Part shown: positions 12,502-21,483 of the stretch, in pieces
Numbering within the stretch: position 1 is the stretch's first letter
How the letters are laid out: every line of letters starts with the position of its first letter
IMG/VR virus record: IMGVR_UViG_3300042389_000331
Coordinates: 1-36,485 of that record
Length of the DNA: 36,485 bases
Origin: a virus
Strand: one strand, 5' to 3'
Notes under the pieces: model-generated
Database searches by the model: none
The model's input: only the letters and a program-made list of their open reading frames with translations
Told to the model about the DNA's origin: nothing
Program-made: the position numbers and the translations under genes

Positions 12502-14278
12502 CGCCGCCGATCTCCTTGCGGACTTGCGTCTGCCTCGGCCGGACCGCGCGCCGATTTACGACTGGGCGCGGCGGCACGTACAGTTGCCAGAGAGCTACGC
12601 GACGCCGGGACCGTTCAATGTGCGGCTGTCGCCTTGGCTCGTTCCGATCTTCGACGCGCTGCAAGACCCGCTTGTGCGGCGCGTGCATTTTCGCAAAGCG
12701 GTTCAGATCGGCGGCACGCTCGTCGCGGACGTGTGGCTCCCGTGGATCATCGCGAACGATCCCGGCCCAATCTCGTGGACGATGCAGACCGACGACATGG
12801 TCGAGCGACACGCGAAGACTCGGCTCTGGCCGCTGCTGGAGCGGTGCCGTCCGGTCGCCGCGATGTTGCCGAAGCCGGGACCGCACCGGACGACGACGGA
12901 GATCTACTTCGGCGGGTTCTTCCTGACGCTCAACGCGGCGAACCTCTCGACGCAGCAGAGCCAGTCGATCCGGTACAAAATCAACGACGAATTGTGGCTG
13001 CCGCGCTGGCAGGAGATTTACGGTCACGCGGTCGCGCGCGTGTCAAAGTTCGAGGAGGTCGGTCGCTCGAAAATATACAATGCGTCGCAGGCTCCTGTCA
13101 TGGACGCGGAGACCGGCAACGTCGAGGATACGAGCTTTCGCAGCGGCGACCAAGGTGAGTGGCACGCCGAATGTCCGGCCTGCCGGAAGCTGCATCCAGT
13201 TGCCTTCGAGCAGATCGTCGAGGGCAATCAGCGGGCGGGCCTCGTTTGGGACCGCTCGGCGAAGCGCGACGACGACACTTGGGACGTTGCGCGTGTCGTC
13301 GAGACGGTGCGGTTTCGCTGTATTAACTGCGGACACGAATCGCCGGACAACGATACGACCCGCGCAAGCTGGGCGAAGACTGGCCGCTTCGTGCCGCAAA
13401 ATCCGAAGGCATCGCGCGAGGTGCGCTCGTTCCGCATCGAGGCGATTGTAAGCCGTCCGATGCGCTTGCTCGCGGAGGAGTGGGCGCATGCGGAGAACGC
13501 ACTCGTGCGAACTGGCGACGAGTCCGCGAAAATCGAGTTTCGCACGAAGCGCGAGGCGCGACCGTGGGTCGTAGAGAAAAAGGTCGTAAATCTGTTTGCG
13601 GCAAAGAGTGGGTATACTGTCTCAACCTATGCGGACGGAGCGCCGATAGAAAACGAACGTCTGCGCGTGATGACAATCGACCGCCAGCTCGATCACTTTT
13701 GGGTCGAGGTCGGCGCGTTTCTCGACGGTCCAATATACCGGCAACTCTGGTTCGGTCGCGTTGAGACGCGCACCATGCTGCGCGAGATTCAGAGCCGCTA
13801 TCGCGTGCCGTCGTTTACGGTCGTTCAGGATCGCGGCTATAAACCTGCGGAGGTTGACCGCGACTGCGTCGAGTTTGGCTGGCGCGGAATGCGCGGCTTC
13901 GCGCGGAAGACGTGGACAATGCGGGACGAGGCCAGCGGCACGCTGCTCAACTATCCGTTCTCCGAGCCGCAGATCAGCGACTACGCTGGCGGCGACGCGC
14001 ATTTCTACAACTGGTCCGGCGACTATTTCAAAGACCTTCTCGCACTCGCACTAGAGGGAAAAGGCGAGTTGAAGTGGGAAATGCCCGACGACGTCAACCC
14101 GTTGTATATTGAGCATCTGAAGGGTGAGGTGAAAACCGAGATCCGTTCCGGCGTCTGGGAGTGGCGCGAGGTTCGCAGCAATGCGCCGAATCACGGCCTC
14201 GACACTTCGGCCATGATGCTTTGCGTAGCGACCATCGCTGGCGTGCTGCGGTACGTGCCCAAACAAGCCGAGGCATGA
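12494..14278 (+). CDS. terL: Terminase large subunit, GpA (lambda) family
   Basis: 594 residues from ATG 12494. Features of the GpA family: an early motif HFRKAVQIGGT (66-75) that resembles lambda's deviant P-loop, where the ATP-contacting Lys sits at the front instead of in GK[ST]; a NDELWLP Walker-B-like segment; a zinc-like pair CPAC and CINCG; the nuclease block MTIDRQLDHFWVEVGAF, TVVQDRGYK, and a final HGLDTSAMM. It pumps DNA into the prohead and cuts it at genome ends. An HNH gene follows by ATGA overlap. Confidence 0.9.
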   Translation: MPDAADLLADLRLPRPDRAPIYDWARRHVQLPESYATPGPFNVRLSPWLVPIFDALQDPLVRRVHFRKAVQIGGTLVADVWLPWIIANDPGPISWTMQTDDMVERHAKTRLWPLLERCRPVAAMLPKPGPHRTTTEIYFGGFFLTLNAANLSTQQSQSIRYKINDELWLPRWQEIYGHAVARVSKFEEVGRSKIYNASQAPVMDAETGNVEDTSFRSGDQGEWHAECPACRKLHPVAFEQIVEGNQRAGLVWDRSAKRDDDTWDVARVVETVRFRCINCGHESPDNDTTRASWAKTGRFVPQNPKASREVRSFRIEAIVSRPMRLLAEEWAHAENALVRTGDESAKIEFRTKREARPWVVEKKVVNLFAAKSGYTVSTYADGAPIENERLRVMTIDRQLDHFWVEVGAFLDGPIYRQLWFGRVETRTMLREIQSRYRVPSFTVVQDRGYKPAEVDRDCVEFGWRGMRGFARKTWTMRDEASGTLLNYPFSEPQISDYAGGDAHFYNWSGDYFKDLLALALEGKGELKWEMPDDVNPLYIEHLKGEVKTEIRSGVWEWREVRSNAPNHGLDTSAMMLCVATIAGVLRYVPKQAEA

Positions 14279-14877
14279 ATCCGAGACGCAAACGCGGAGA
14301 GGTAAGGGAAGACGGGAAAGTTTTCTGGTGCTACAATTACGGAGAAGAATATTGGATCAGCGCCGAGAGGTTCGCTGTTAGAGTTGGAAAGGCACGCGAA
14401 GATGCGCGGCGCTGGAACCGATCAAATCCAGAAAAGCGCACGATTCAGAAGGCTCGGTGGCAAAAGAAGTATGCCGACCGCATGAGCTTATACTTCAAAC
14501 AATGGCGCAACCGCAATCGAGACAAGGTAAGAGAGTTGAATCGCGAATGGCGCGAAAGGAATCAAGAACGTGTCACCGAACTGCAAGCACGCAAAAGAGC
14601 GCGGAAGCGCGATGCCGCTTCAACGGATTCTTGGGTCAAAGCTGTTCGTCAAATATTCGAGATAGCTAGACGCGTCTCAAAGTGCCTGCAAATACCGCAC
14701 GCGGTTGATCATATCTACCCGCTTTCACGCGGAGGCTCGCATTGCCATAGGAATTTGCAGGTGCTCCCTCACTCGTTGAATCAAAGCAAGCACGCAAGGA
14801 CGCACGTTGTTCTGCCATCGTGCTATCGTAACGATGGCTGGTCAATGAATGGACCGGCTTCGCTTGGGCCGAAATAG
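14275..14877 (+). CDS. HNH endonuclease next to terminase
   Basis: 200 residues from ATG 14275 (ATGA overlap). A basic helical middle (KARWQKKYADRMSLYFKQWRNRNRDKVRELNREWRERNQ) is followed by VDHIYPLSRGGSHCHRNLQVLPHSLNQSKH, a clear HNH motif with the LSRGG loop and N...K end. DNA is AT-richer than the flanking terminase and portal genes. It may be a homing endonuclease, or an HNH helper of the terminase as known in HK97-like cos phages. The RNA-binding-like basic helix favours homing; not decided. Confidence 0.82.
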   Translation: MNPRRKRGEVREDGKVFWCYNYGEEYWISAERFAVRVGKAREDARRWNRSNPEKRTIQKARWQKKYADRMSLYFKQWRNRNRDKVRELNREWRERNQERVTELQARKRARKRDAASTDSWVKAVRQIFEIARRVSKCLQIPHAVDHIYPLSRGGSHCHRNLQVLPHSLNQSKHARTHVVLPSCYRNDGWSMNGPASLGPK

Positions 14878-14912
14878 AGTGAAGTGACAAGTTTGACGAT
14901 GTAGCCTAAAAT

Positions 14913-15152
14913 ATGGGCTACGATAATCCGTTCCTAAATCTTGATGCTGGGACTTTAGCCACGCTCAAGACAGAGACGATTGCAGCGATCCGAGCGTGCT
15001 TGCTGAATACAAGCTATTCGCTGAACGGAAAGAGCGTGACCCGCGCTGACCTCGGCCGACTCAACGAGATGCTCGGCCAGATTCAGGCCGCGATTGACGA
15101 TGCCAATGGAGTCACCGACACGGTGACTTTTGTCAGCTTCAACGGCAATTGA
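14913..15152 (+). CDS. gpW-like head-tail joining protein
   Basis: 79 residues. Length, position between large terminase and portal (as in lambda A-W-B), and the pattern LATLKTETIAAIRACLLNTSYSLNGKSVTRADLGRLNEMLGQIQAAIDDA fit the gpW family, which closes the portal after packaging. TTGACG lies 20 bases before the ATG; no clear Shine-Dalgarno. The tail TDTVTFVSFNGN is probably a short strand. Confidence 0.72.
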   Translation: MGYDNPFLNLDAGTLATLKTETIAAIRACLLNTSYSLNGKSVTRADLGRLNEMLGQIQAAIDDANGVTDTVTFVSFNGN

Positions 15153-15159
15153 TACTATC

Positions 15160-17520
15160 ATGGACGCTACGTCTTTCGACTTTCAAAAGGTCATCCAGAA
15201 TCGTCCTTGGTTCGAGCGCGCAATCGAGACTGTCGCGCCTGCCTATGCGCTGAAGCGTCTGGAAGCGCGCATCCAGCGCGAGATGTTTTCGTATAACGCG
15301 GCGATGACGGATCGCCTATACGCTCCGCGCCAATACGGACAGCCGAGCGAATCGACGCAGACGGTGCGCGACCGGATCGTGATGATGTGGGAGGCGCGCG
15401 ACCTCGTGGAGAATTTCCCGCAAGCGCGCGAGATCACGCGCAAGTTCTCGCTCTATTGCACGCCGCAGGAATTCTCGGCGATGACTGGCGACCGCGCGTA
15501 CAATAACATCGTCAACGAATACTTCCACGACTGGTGCAAGCGCGCCGACGTGACCGGGCGGCACTCGTTCCGAAAGCTCGTGCAGATCGGGTGCGAGGAG
15601 CGTCCGGTTGACGGCGATTTCGGTTTTGTCCTTCGTCGTCTCGACAAGGAACTGAAGATCCAGATCGTTCCGGCGACTCGCATCGGAAATCCCAATGCGC
15701 TCACGGCGCAGCCTGCGAATTACTATCAAGGCGTCATCGTCGATGAGTTCGGTCGTCCGGTTGCGTATCAAATATATCGCGTGACGCGGGACGGTGTATA
15801 TTTCGATCCCGAGGAAATTCCGGCGGCGAATTTCTGTCACTTCTTCGATCCGTTCCGCAGCGATCAGTTTCGCGGCGTGTCCGATTTCCACGCCTGCGCG
15901 CGGTCGGCTCGGATGCTGTATGGCATTCTTGAGGCCGAGAAGACCGGCGTGCGCTTCGCTGCGCAGCAGGCGGCACTTGTATTCTCGGACAAGGCGGCGG
16001 CGAATCCGCGCAATCTGTTCACGCCGAATCCGTCGATCCAGTTGCCGAGCGGACAGGCGCAGAAAAACGAATTGTCCGAGATCGGAATGATTCGGTATTT
16101 CGGCACCGCTGATCGCATCGAGGTCATGCCCTCGCGGCCGTCGCAGGCGTTCGCCGGATTCGTGCAACACTTGATGCACGAGATCGCAATCGGCATAGGC
16201 ATCCCGCAAGGCGTTCTGTTCGGCACGCAGGACTTCAAAGGTCCGAGCGTCCGCGCCGAGTTCGCAGCGGCGGATCGCGTGTTCGTGCGGCACCAAGGCG
16301 TCCTCGTGGACAAGGTTCTCGATCCGATTAAGAACGCGGTCATCCTCGACGCCATCGCGCGCGAGGAAATTCCGCCGCCTCCGCTACAGACTGGCGAGAC
16401 GATGGTGCAAGCTATCCGTCGTGCTACGCGCGGCGAATGGCGATTCCCGCCGAAGATCACCATCGATGTTGGCCGCGAGAGCGCGGCGAACATGAACGAG
16501 AACCGGCAAGGCGCGAAGTCATTGCAGGAGATCGCCGCCGAGCAAGGCACCGACGCTTTCGGTCGTCTTGAGCAGATCGCGATGGAGGCGGCATACGTCA
16601 AGGAGCTGGCGCAAAAGTACGAGATTCCCGAAACGGCAATCCGGCTGGTGACCAATTCGCTTCCGAGCACTCCAGCCGCTGCCGCTGCTGCTGGCGATCA
16701 GGTCGCAACGTCTGCCGCGCAAGCGCAACAAGCCGCATCTCCCGGTCAGTCTGTCTCCACCGAGAACATCGCCGAAGGCGCAACACCGGACGCTCCGGTC
16801 GAACAGGTCAACGCCTCGGCCGATCTCATCACGGTCAACTTCGCGGAGGATTCCTATGTTCCGAATGACCGCATGGCCGCGAACGCTCGCCGCGCGCTTG
16901 AAGTTCGCGCCAGTAAGCCGCCGTCTCAGCGCGGCATGACTTCAGTCGGCCTCGCTCGCGCTCGTGATATACAAAACAAGAAGCCGCTCTCAGCCGATAC
17001 TGTGCGCCGGATGAAGGCATATTTCGACCGGCACGAGATCGACAAGCAGGGTTCGACGTGGGACGAGCAGGGCAAAGGCTGGCAGGCGTGGCAGGGTTGG
17101 GGAGGCGACGCTGGGAGAACTTGGGCGAACGCAATCGTCGAGCGGCTCAATAAAGCCGAGCGCAAGGAAGCCGCGTCAACCGAGCAGCAGCGCAGACTCG
17201 AATCCGCAGACGTCGTTGCGATCACGCTCGAACAGCGGCCAGCCGATCCGCACGCATGGCTGAATGCCGTCGAGCAATACCGCAAGGAGCTTTCGGTCAA
17301 GGCAGCGACCGCGACCAATCCGATTATCGACAAGCCGCTCGTGCAATTCGCCGAGCCGAAGAAGTTTGATCTGCCGACGCCATCCGCAGGCGAGACGCAC
17401 GATGACTTCATGGCTCGCTGCATGGCCGATCCTATAGCAACCGCAGAGTTTCCAGATGCCGCGCAACGGAGCGCGGTCTGCATGAAACAGCATGAGGGAA
17501 AACTTCAGAAAAAGAACTGA
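15160..17520 (+). CDS. Portal protein (lambda gpB type) with two extra C-terminal modules
   Basis: 786 residues; ATG 15160 is used because the alternative TTG at 15130 lies inside the gpW-like gene. Residues about 1-480 match the lambda-type portal: WGG-like N-terminus, REITRKFSLYCTP, GDFGFVLRRL, GVIVDEFGRPVAYQIYR, FCHFFDPFRSDQFRGVSDFH, MHEIAIGIGIPQGVLFG. After an Ala/Gln linker come ANARRALEVRASKP...VGLARARDI...VRRMKAYFDRHEIDKQGSTW...WGGDAGRTW (about 570-670) and ETHDDFMARCM...AEFPDAAQRSAVC (about 755-780). Such modules are usually seen with phage head protease or structural genes. It forms the DNA entry ring. Confidence 0.9.
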   Translation: MDATSFDFQKVIQNRPWFERAIETVAPAYALKRLEARIQREMFSYNAAMTDRLYAPRQYGQPSESTQTVRDRIVMMWEARDLVENFPQAREITRKFSLYCTPQEFSAMTGDRAYNNIVNEYFHDWCKRADVTGRHSFRKLVQIGCEERPVDGDFGFVLRRLDKELKIQIVPATRIGNPNALTAQPANYYQGVIVDEFGRPVAYQIYRVTRDGVYFDPEEIPAANFCHFFDPFRSDQFRGVSDFHACARSARMLYGILEAEKTGVRFAAQQAALVFSDKAAANPRNLFTPNPSIQLPSGQAQKNELSEIGMIRYFGTADRIEVMPSRPSQAFAGFVQHLMHEIAIGIGIPQGVLFGTQDFKGPSVRAEFAAADRVFVRHQGVLVDKVLDPIKNAVILDAIAREEIPPPPLQTGETMVQAIRRATRGEWRFPPKITIDVGRESAANMNENRQGAKSLQEIAAEQGTDAFGRLEQIAMEAAYVKELAQKYEIPETAIRLVTNSLPSTPAAAAAAGDQVATSAAQAQQAASPGQSVSTENIAEGATPDAPVEQVNASADLITVNFAEDSYVPNDRMAANARRALEVRASKPPSQRGMTSVGLARARDIQNKKPLSADTVRRMKAYFDRHEIDKQGSTWDEQGKGWQAWQGWGGDAGRTWANAIVERLNKAERKEAASTEQQRRLESADVVAITLEQRPADPHAWLNAVEQYRKELSVKAATATNPIIDKPLVQFAEPKKFDLPTPSAGETHDDFMARCMADPIATAEFPDAAQRSAVCMKQHEGKLQKKN

Positions 17521-17522
17521 CG

Positions 17523-20500
17523 ATGGACACGCTCACTCAAGTCGAACGGCTAATTGAACTAGCTATCATTCAGCGGTCGGAATTGCGCCGACTCGTGGAG
17601 GAGTTGCCGCAACTAAAGACGCATCTCAGCGAGGAGATCGAGCGCACGTTCGAGGAAACGGAACCGCAACTGCGCGCCGAGCTGGAGGAATGGACGACGA
17701 AGCAGACTGCTGACAAGACTGCGGCACTCGGTGCTGCCCTCGAAGCGAAGATCGTGGAGCTTGCAAACAGCCTCGAACGCAGCACGCAGGCGCGATACAA
17801 CGCGATCATCGCCGAGCGCGACGAGAACGCACGCCTTGCGTCTGCGGCAGAGGAGAAGATCGCCGAGCACGCGGCCAGTCTTCCCGGCGCGGTGAAGGAA
17901 ATCGTCACGGCGGAACTGGCTCGCTTTCCGCGCGCTGGTGAAATCGACAAGCTGCGCAAGGAATTCGCGGAACCGAAGACGCTGAATCCGCGCGGCAAGT
18001 GGCGTCCTGATGTTGTCTATAACAAGCTGGATTTCGTCACGATCAACGGCGATTCCTACGTGTCCGCGAAGGACGACAATCGTACGCGACCGACGCGCAG
18101 TTCGTCGGACTGGACTCTCGTCGCCGCGCGAGGAACCGGCGGCGGCGGCGGACCGACCTCGATCACCGACTTTCTGCCGACTCCTTCCGATGGCGAGCTT
18201 CTGATCGGCAACAACGGATCATACTCCGCTGCGCCGCTGACCGCTGGCGTCGGCATCAACATCACGAGCGCGCCGGGATCAATCACCATTGACGCTTCTG
18301 GCGCGCAGGAAACGCTGACCGCAACGATCACGAACGCCGAATCCGTTGCGATCACTCGCGGTCAAGTCGTGTATGCGTTTGGCGCAACCGGCGATCGAAT
18401 GTCCGTCAAGCTGGCGTCGAATCTGAGCGATGCGACGTCCGCGAAAACCATCGGCGTCGTGAGCGATGATTCCATCTCTGCCGGTGGAGTCGGTCAAATC
18501 ACGTGCGTCGGCGTTGTAGACAAGCTGATGCTCGGCAGCTATAACGAAGGCGACACGCTCTATCTCGGCGCAACTGCTGGAGCGTTTACGAATGTTAAGC
18601 CGTATGCTCCAAATCATCTCGTGTATGTTGGCATCGTAGAGCGCGCCAACAACGGAAACGGCGAACTGTATGTTCGTATTCAGAATGGCTACGAACTAGA
18701 CGAGATTCACGACGTACAAATCAACGCGCCTAAGTTGGCCGGTCAGGTCATCGTATATGATGCGACTGATGATCTCTGGAAGAATGCGCGGCTGAATGCT
18801 GGCGCAGGCATCTCGATCACAAACGGCGATGCGTCGATCACGGTTGCTGCAAATGTTGTCAGCGTCTTCGGGAGGACTGGCTCAGTTACCGCATCGAGCG
18901 GCGACTATTCCGCTGGGCAAGTCACGAACACGCCAGCAGGGAGCATCACCGCTACAACGGTGCAGGCGGCGATTGACGAACTCGATTCGGAGAAGCTTGC
19001 GAAAGCATCGAACTTGAGCGATCTCGCGAATGTATCGACGGCGCGAAACAATCTCGGACTCGGCTCGGCTGCGCTGGAAAGTACTACCTACTTCATCCAG
19101 ACGGGCGAAGCCGCAGGAGGCGATCTTACGGGCAACTATCCCAACCCTTCGCTGACGATCAGCGGAGTGATTGCTGGCAATTACGGTTCGGCATCGAGCG
19201 TGCCGTCGATCACGATTGATGCTAAGGGCCGCATCACTTCCGTCACCGCGCCGAACATTCAGATCATCGAGTCGCAGGTCACCGGCCTGACGAGCGCGCT
19301 GGCCGGGAAGATTCCCACGACGGAAAAAGGCGCAGCCAATGGCGTCGCGACGCTCGATGCTGGCGGCAAGGTTCCGACAACGCAGTTGCCCGATTCCGTT
19401 CTCGGTCAGCTTTACTACGAGGGAACATGGGATGCCTCGACGAATACGCCGACGCTCGTCAATCCTCCGAGTGCATCGACTCGCGGTGATTATTACATCA
19501 CGAGCGCGGCTGGCTCATTCGCCAGCATCACCTTCGACGTCGGCGACTGGATTGTGTCCAGCGGCTCCGACTGGCAGAAGGTGGATAATACCGACGCGGT
19601 CGCCTCCGTATTCGGTCGCAATGGGAACATCGTTGCAGCGAGCGGTGACTATACTGCCTCGCAAGTCACGAATGTTCCGGCTGGAGGCATCGTCGCGACG
19701 ACGGTGCAGGCGGCGATTGACGAACTCGATACCGAGAAGCTGGCGAAGGCGAGCAACCTGTCGGATGTATTGTCGGCCTCGACTGCGCGTTTGAATCTTG
19801 GAATCGGCACGATGGGCGTGCAGGACGCGAACAGCGTCGCGATCACGGGCGGCTCGATCAACGGCACGACGGTGGGCGCATCGTCGCCAAATACCGGAGC
19901 CTTCACGAGTCTGTCGAGCAGCAGCACGACGACGCTGAACGGCACGACGATTCCGGCGTCCTCGACTCTGCTCGTCAGCGGCGGCGCTCTCGGCACTCCG
20001 AGCAGCGGCACGGTCACGAACCTCACCGGCACGGCCTCGATCAACATCAACGGCACGGTTGGCGCATCGTCGCCGAGCACGGGCGCGTTCACGACGCTGT
20101 CGGCAAGCACCTCTGTCACGACTCCGAGTCTGACGAATGCAGGGACGCTCGCTCTTTCGGCGACCGGAGCAAATGTTCTGACTGCGTCCACGAACGGCAC
20201 GGAGCGATTCAGGGTTACATCCAGCGGCAACGTCGGCGTCGGTTCCTCAAGTCCAGCAACTCTGTTCGATGTTACTGGTGGATCTAGCACACAAGCCGAT
20301 CCGCCTTCATCTGGCACTACATCTGGCGGCGTAGCTCGTATTCGCTCCTATAACAATTCCCTCGATATAGGGTCGACGGCGGCAAACATTCTATGGATGC
20401 AAGCGGCTAACGCCACAGCCCTTGGCGTAGTTTATCCGATCTCGATCAACCCTGTAGGCGGAAACATTCTTATCGGCACCACCACCGACTCCGCAAACGG

Positions 20501-20720
20501 TCGCCTGCAACTCACCAGCCACACTACCAGCGCAGGCGGTATCGGGTTCGGCGCGGATGTTTCGTTGTATCGGAGTGCTGCTGACGTGCTCGCGCTGGCG
20601 TCCGGTGATGCACTGCAACTCGGCAACGCATACGTTGCAGGCGCGCCAACCGCGACAGGTTACATCACAATCAAAGACTCGACGGGAACGACGTACAAGA
20701 TTCCGGCGGTCGCTGCATAA
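17523..20720 (+). CDS. Large fibre-like protein in the head module
   Basis: 1065 residues. Residues 1-150 are an unbroken charged coiled coil; 157-200 (PRGKWRPDVVYNKLDFVTINGDSYVSAKDD...SDWTLVA) resemble a carbohydrate-binding-like fibre adaptor; then a Gly run and long Ser/Thr/Gly-rich beta repeats. Two 68-residue copies of a VFGR.G...SGDY...QVTN.PAG unit, and two GASSP.TGAF..L units, are typical of tail fibres. No chaperone peptidase domain is visible at the C-terminus. Its place between portal and protease is unusual: it could be a receptor-binding tail fibre or a head fibre attached near capsid or portal. Confidence 0.78.
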   Translation: MDTLTQVERLIELAIIQRSELRRLVEELPQLKTHLSEEIERTFEETEPQLRAELEEWTTKQTADKTAALGAALEAKIVELANSLERSTQARYNAIIAERDENARLASAAEEKIAEHAASLPGAVKEIVTAELARFPRAGEIDKLRKEFAEPKTLNPRGKWRPDVVYNKLDFVTINGDSYVSAKDDNRTRPTRSSSDWTLVAARGTGGGGGPTSITDFLPTPSDGELLIGNNGSYSAAPLTAGVGINITSAPGSITIDASGAQETLTATITNAESVAITRGQVVYAFGATGDRMSVKLASNLSDATSAKTIGVVSDDSISAGGVGQITCVGVVDKLMLGSYNEGDTLYLGATAGAFTNVKPYAPNHLVYVGIVERANNGNGELYVRIQNGYELDEIHDVQINAPKLAGQVIVYDATDDLWKNARLNAGAGISITNGDASITVAANVVSVFGRTGSVTASSGDYSAGQVTNTPAGSITATTVQAAIDELDSEKLAKASNLSDLANVSTARNNLGLGSAALESTTYFIQTGEAAGGDLTGNYPNPSLTISGVIAGNYGSASSVPSITIDAKGRITSVTAPNIQIIESQVTGLTSALAGKIPTTEKGAANGVATLDAGGKVPTTQLPDSVLGQLYYEGTWDASTNTPTLVNPPSASTRGDYYITSAAGSFASITFDVGDWIVSSGSDWQKVDNTDAVASVFGRNGNIVAASGDYTASQVTNVPAGGIVATTVQAAIDELDTEKLAKASNLSDVLSASTARLNLGIGTMGVQDANSVAITGGSINGTTVGASSPNTGAFTSLSSSSTTTLNGTTIPASSTLLVSGGALGTPSSGTVTNLTGTASININGTVGASSPSTGAFTTLSASTSVTTPSLTNAGTLALSATGANVLTASTNGTERFRVTSSGNVGVGSSSPATLFDVTGGSSTQADPPSSGTTSGGVARIRSYNNSLDIGSTAANILWMQAANATALGVVYPISINPVGGNILIGTTTDSANGRLQLTSHTTSAGGIGFGADVSLYRSAADVLALASGDALQLGNAYVAGAPTATGYITIKDSTGTTYKIPAVAA
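18861..19064 (+). repeat. Fibre repeat, copy 1 (68 codons)
   Basis: Starts SVFGRTG and ends NNLGLG. By my count 51 of 68 residues equal those of copy 2 at 19605-19808, with no gap. The two lie 744 bases apart in frame. Confidence 0.85.
19605..19808 (+). repeat. Fibre repeat, copy 2 (68 codons)
   Basis: Starts SVFGRNG and ends LNLGIG. The central part, ATTVQAAIDELD, is identical in both copies, as is EKLAKASNLSD. The VFGR.G motif is widespread in phage fibres, so this may be domain duplication instead of recent DNA copying. Confidence 0.85.
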
Positions 20721-20726
20721 CCTCCC

Positions 20727-20888
20727 ATGACCCAACCCGAAATCACACCAGTTCAAGCTCTCGAAAATCTCGCGCAAGCCGCCGCCCAGTTTCGCGGCAC
20801 CCGCGCCGATCACGAAATCCTCGAACGTTGCGTGCGCGTTCTCGCCGCGCTTGTGCAGCCGCCGCAGATTGAGAAGAAAGCCGAATGA
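20727..20888 (+). CDS. Small hypothetical protein before the holin candidate
   Basis: 53 residues; ATG 20727 six bases after the fibre stop, end overlapping the next ATG by 4 bp. Helical: PVQALENLAQAAAQFRGTRADHEILERCVRVLAALVQPP. No signal or membrane segment. Both ends fit the operon, which is the main support. Function unknown. Confidence 0.62.
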   Translation: MTQPEITPVQALENLAQAAAQFRGTRADHEILERCVRVLAALVQPPQIEKKAE

Positions 20889-21319
20889 GTCTGCTTTCCT
20901 TCCTCGCCTCTGCCGCTGGCGGGACATTGCTCGGCGGCGCAACTCAGTTCCTCGGCTCGCTCGTTGGCGAGGCGAAGGAGTGGAGCGCAAGCAAGCGACG
21001 CATCGCCGAGATCGCCGCGCTGAAGGAAAAGCAGATCGCGGTCGCCGAAGTCGAGGCATTCGCTAAAGCGGTCGAGGGCACGAACAGCACGACATATTCG
21101 CTGCCGCCCAACGCCGCGTCGTGGATGCACGGCTTGATGACCATCGCCGCCTTTTGCACGCAGATGGTGCGACCATGCATGGTGGCTGGCGCGTGCTTGT
21201 ATATATGGACGCGACCGAATGAGGAGCTAGCCGGACTGCATGGCGAGATTCTGACTGTATCCTTCGCGTGCATATATTTCTGGCTCGGCGTCCGCCATCA
21301 ACTTTCCAAGAGCAAATGA
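20885..21319 (+). CDS. Membrane protein, GTA-type three-TM holin candidate
   Basis: 144 residues. A Gly/Ala-rich amphipathic N-terminus (LLSFLASAAGGTLLGGATQFLGSLVGEA), a charged helix (residues 30-60), then two hydrophobic segments: WMHGLMTIAAFCTQMVRPCMVAGACLYIW (about 79-107) and EILTVSFACIYFWLGVRH (about 119-136). The central RP and the final FWLGVR are typical of the holin family first described in gene-transfer agents. It would make membrane lesions that let the endolysin out. It is far from the endolysin-like fragment, so the call rests on topology. Confidence 0.6.
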   Translation: MSLLSFLASAAGGTLLGGATQFLGSLVGEAKEWSASKRRIAEIAALKEKQIAVAEVEAFAKAVEGTNSTTYSLPPNAASWMHGLMTIAAFCTQMVRPCMVAGACLYIWTRPNEELAGLHGEILTVSFACIYFWLGVRHQLSKSK

Positions 21320-21483
21320 ACAGCCCTCGACCAATGGATTTTCTCGTAGCGTCATTGCCTACGGTATCGGCAACAATCATCGCGCAGGCAAATCAGGTCA
21401 TCGGCCTGATCGGATCGCTGCTCGGCATCGCCTATCTGCTCTGGCGGTGGAAGCGCGAGTGGAGCGGAAAAAAGCATGACTGA
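21316..21483 (+). CDS. Small single-pass membrane protein
   Basis: 55 residues from ATG 21316 (ATGA overlap). One hydrophobic span (VSATIIAQANQVIGLIGSLLGIAYLLW, about 18-44) followed by a strongly basic tail RWKREWSGKKHD, so the C-terminus is probably cytoplasmic. Next to a holin candidate it might be an antiholin or helper, but this is inference. The in-frame ATG at 21268 lies in the upstream gene. Confidence 0.65.
   Translation: MNSPRPMDFLVASLPTVSATIIAQANQVIGLIGSLLGIAYLLWRWKREWSGKKHD

Noticed and set aside
15316-16296. 326-codon open frame on the minus strand within the portal gene
   Set aside because: Arg/Leu-rich shadow of a GC-rich gene whose + strand product matches a known family; no ribosome site or operon context on the minus strand.
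19649-20317. 222-codon minus-strand frame in the fibre gene
   Set aside because: Mirror of the Ser/Thr/Gly repeats; composition explained by the fibre codons.
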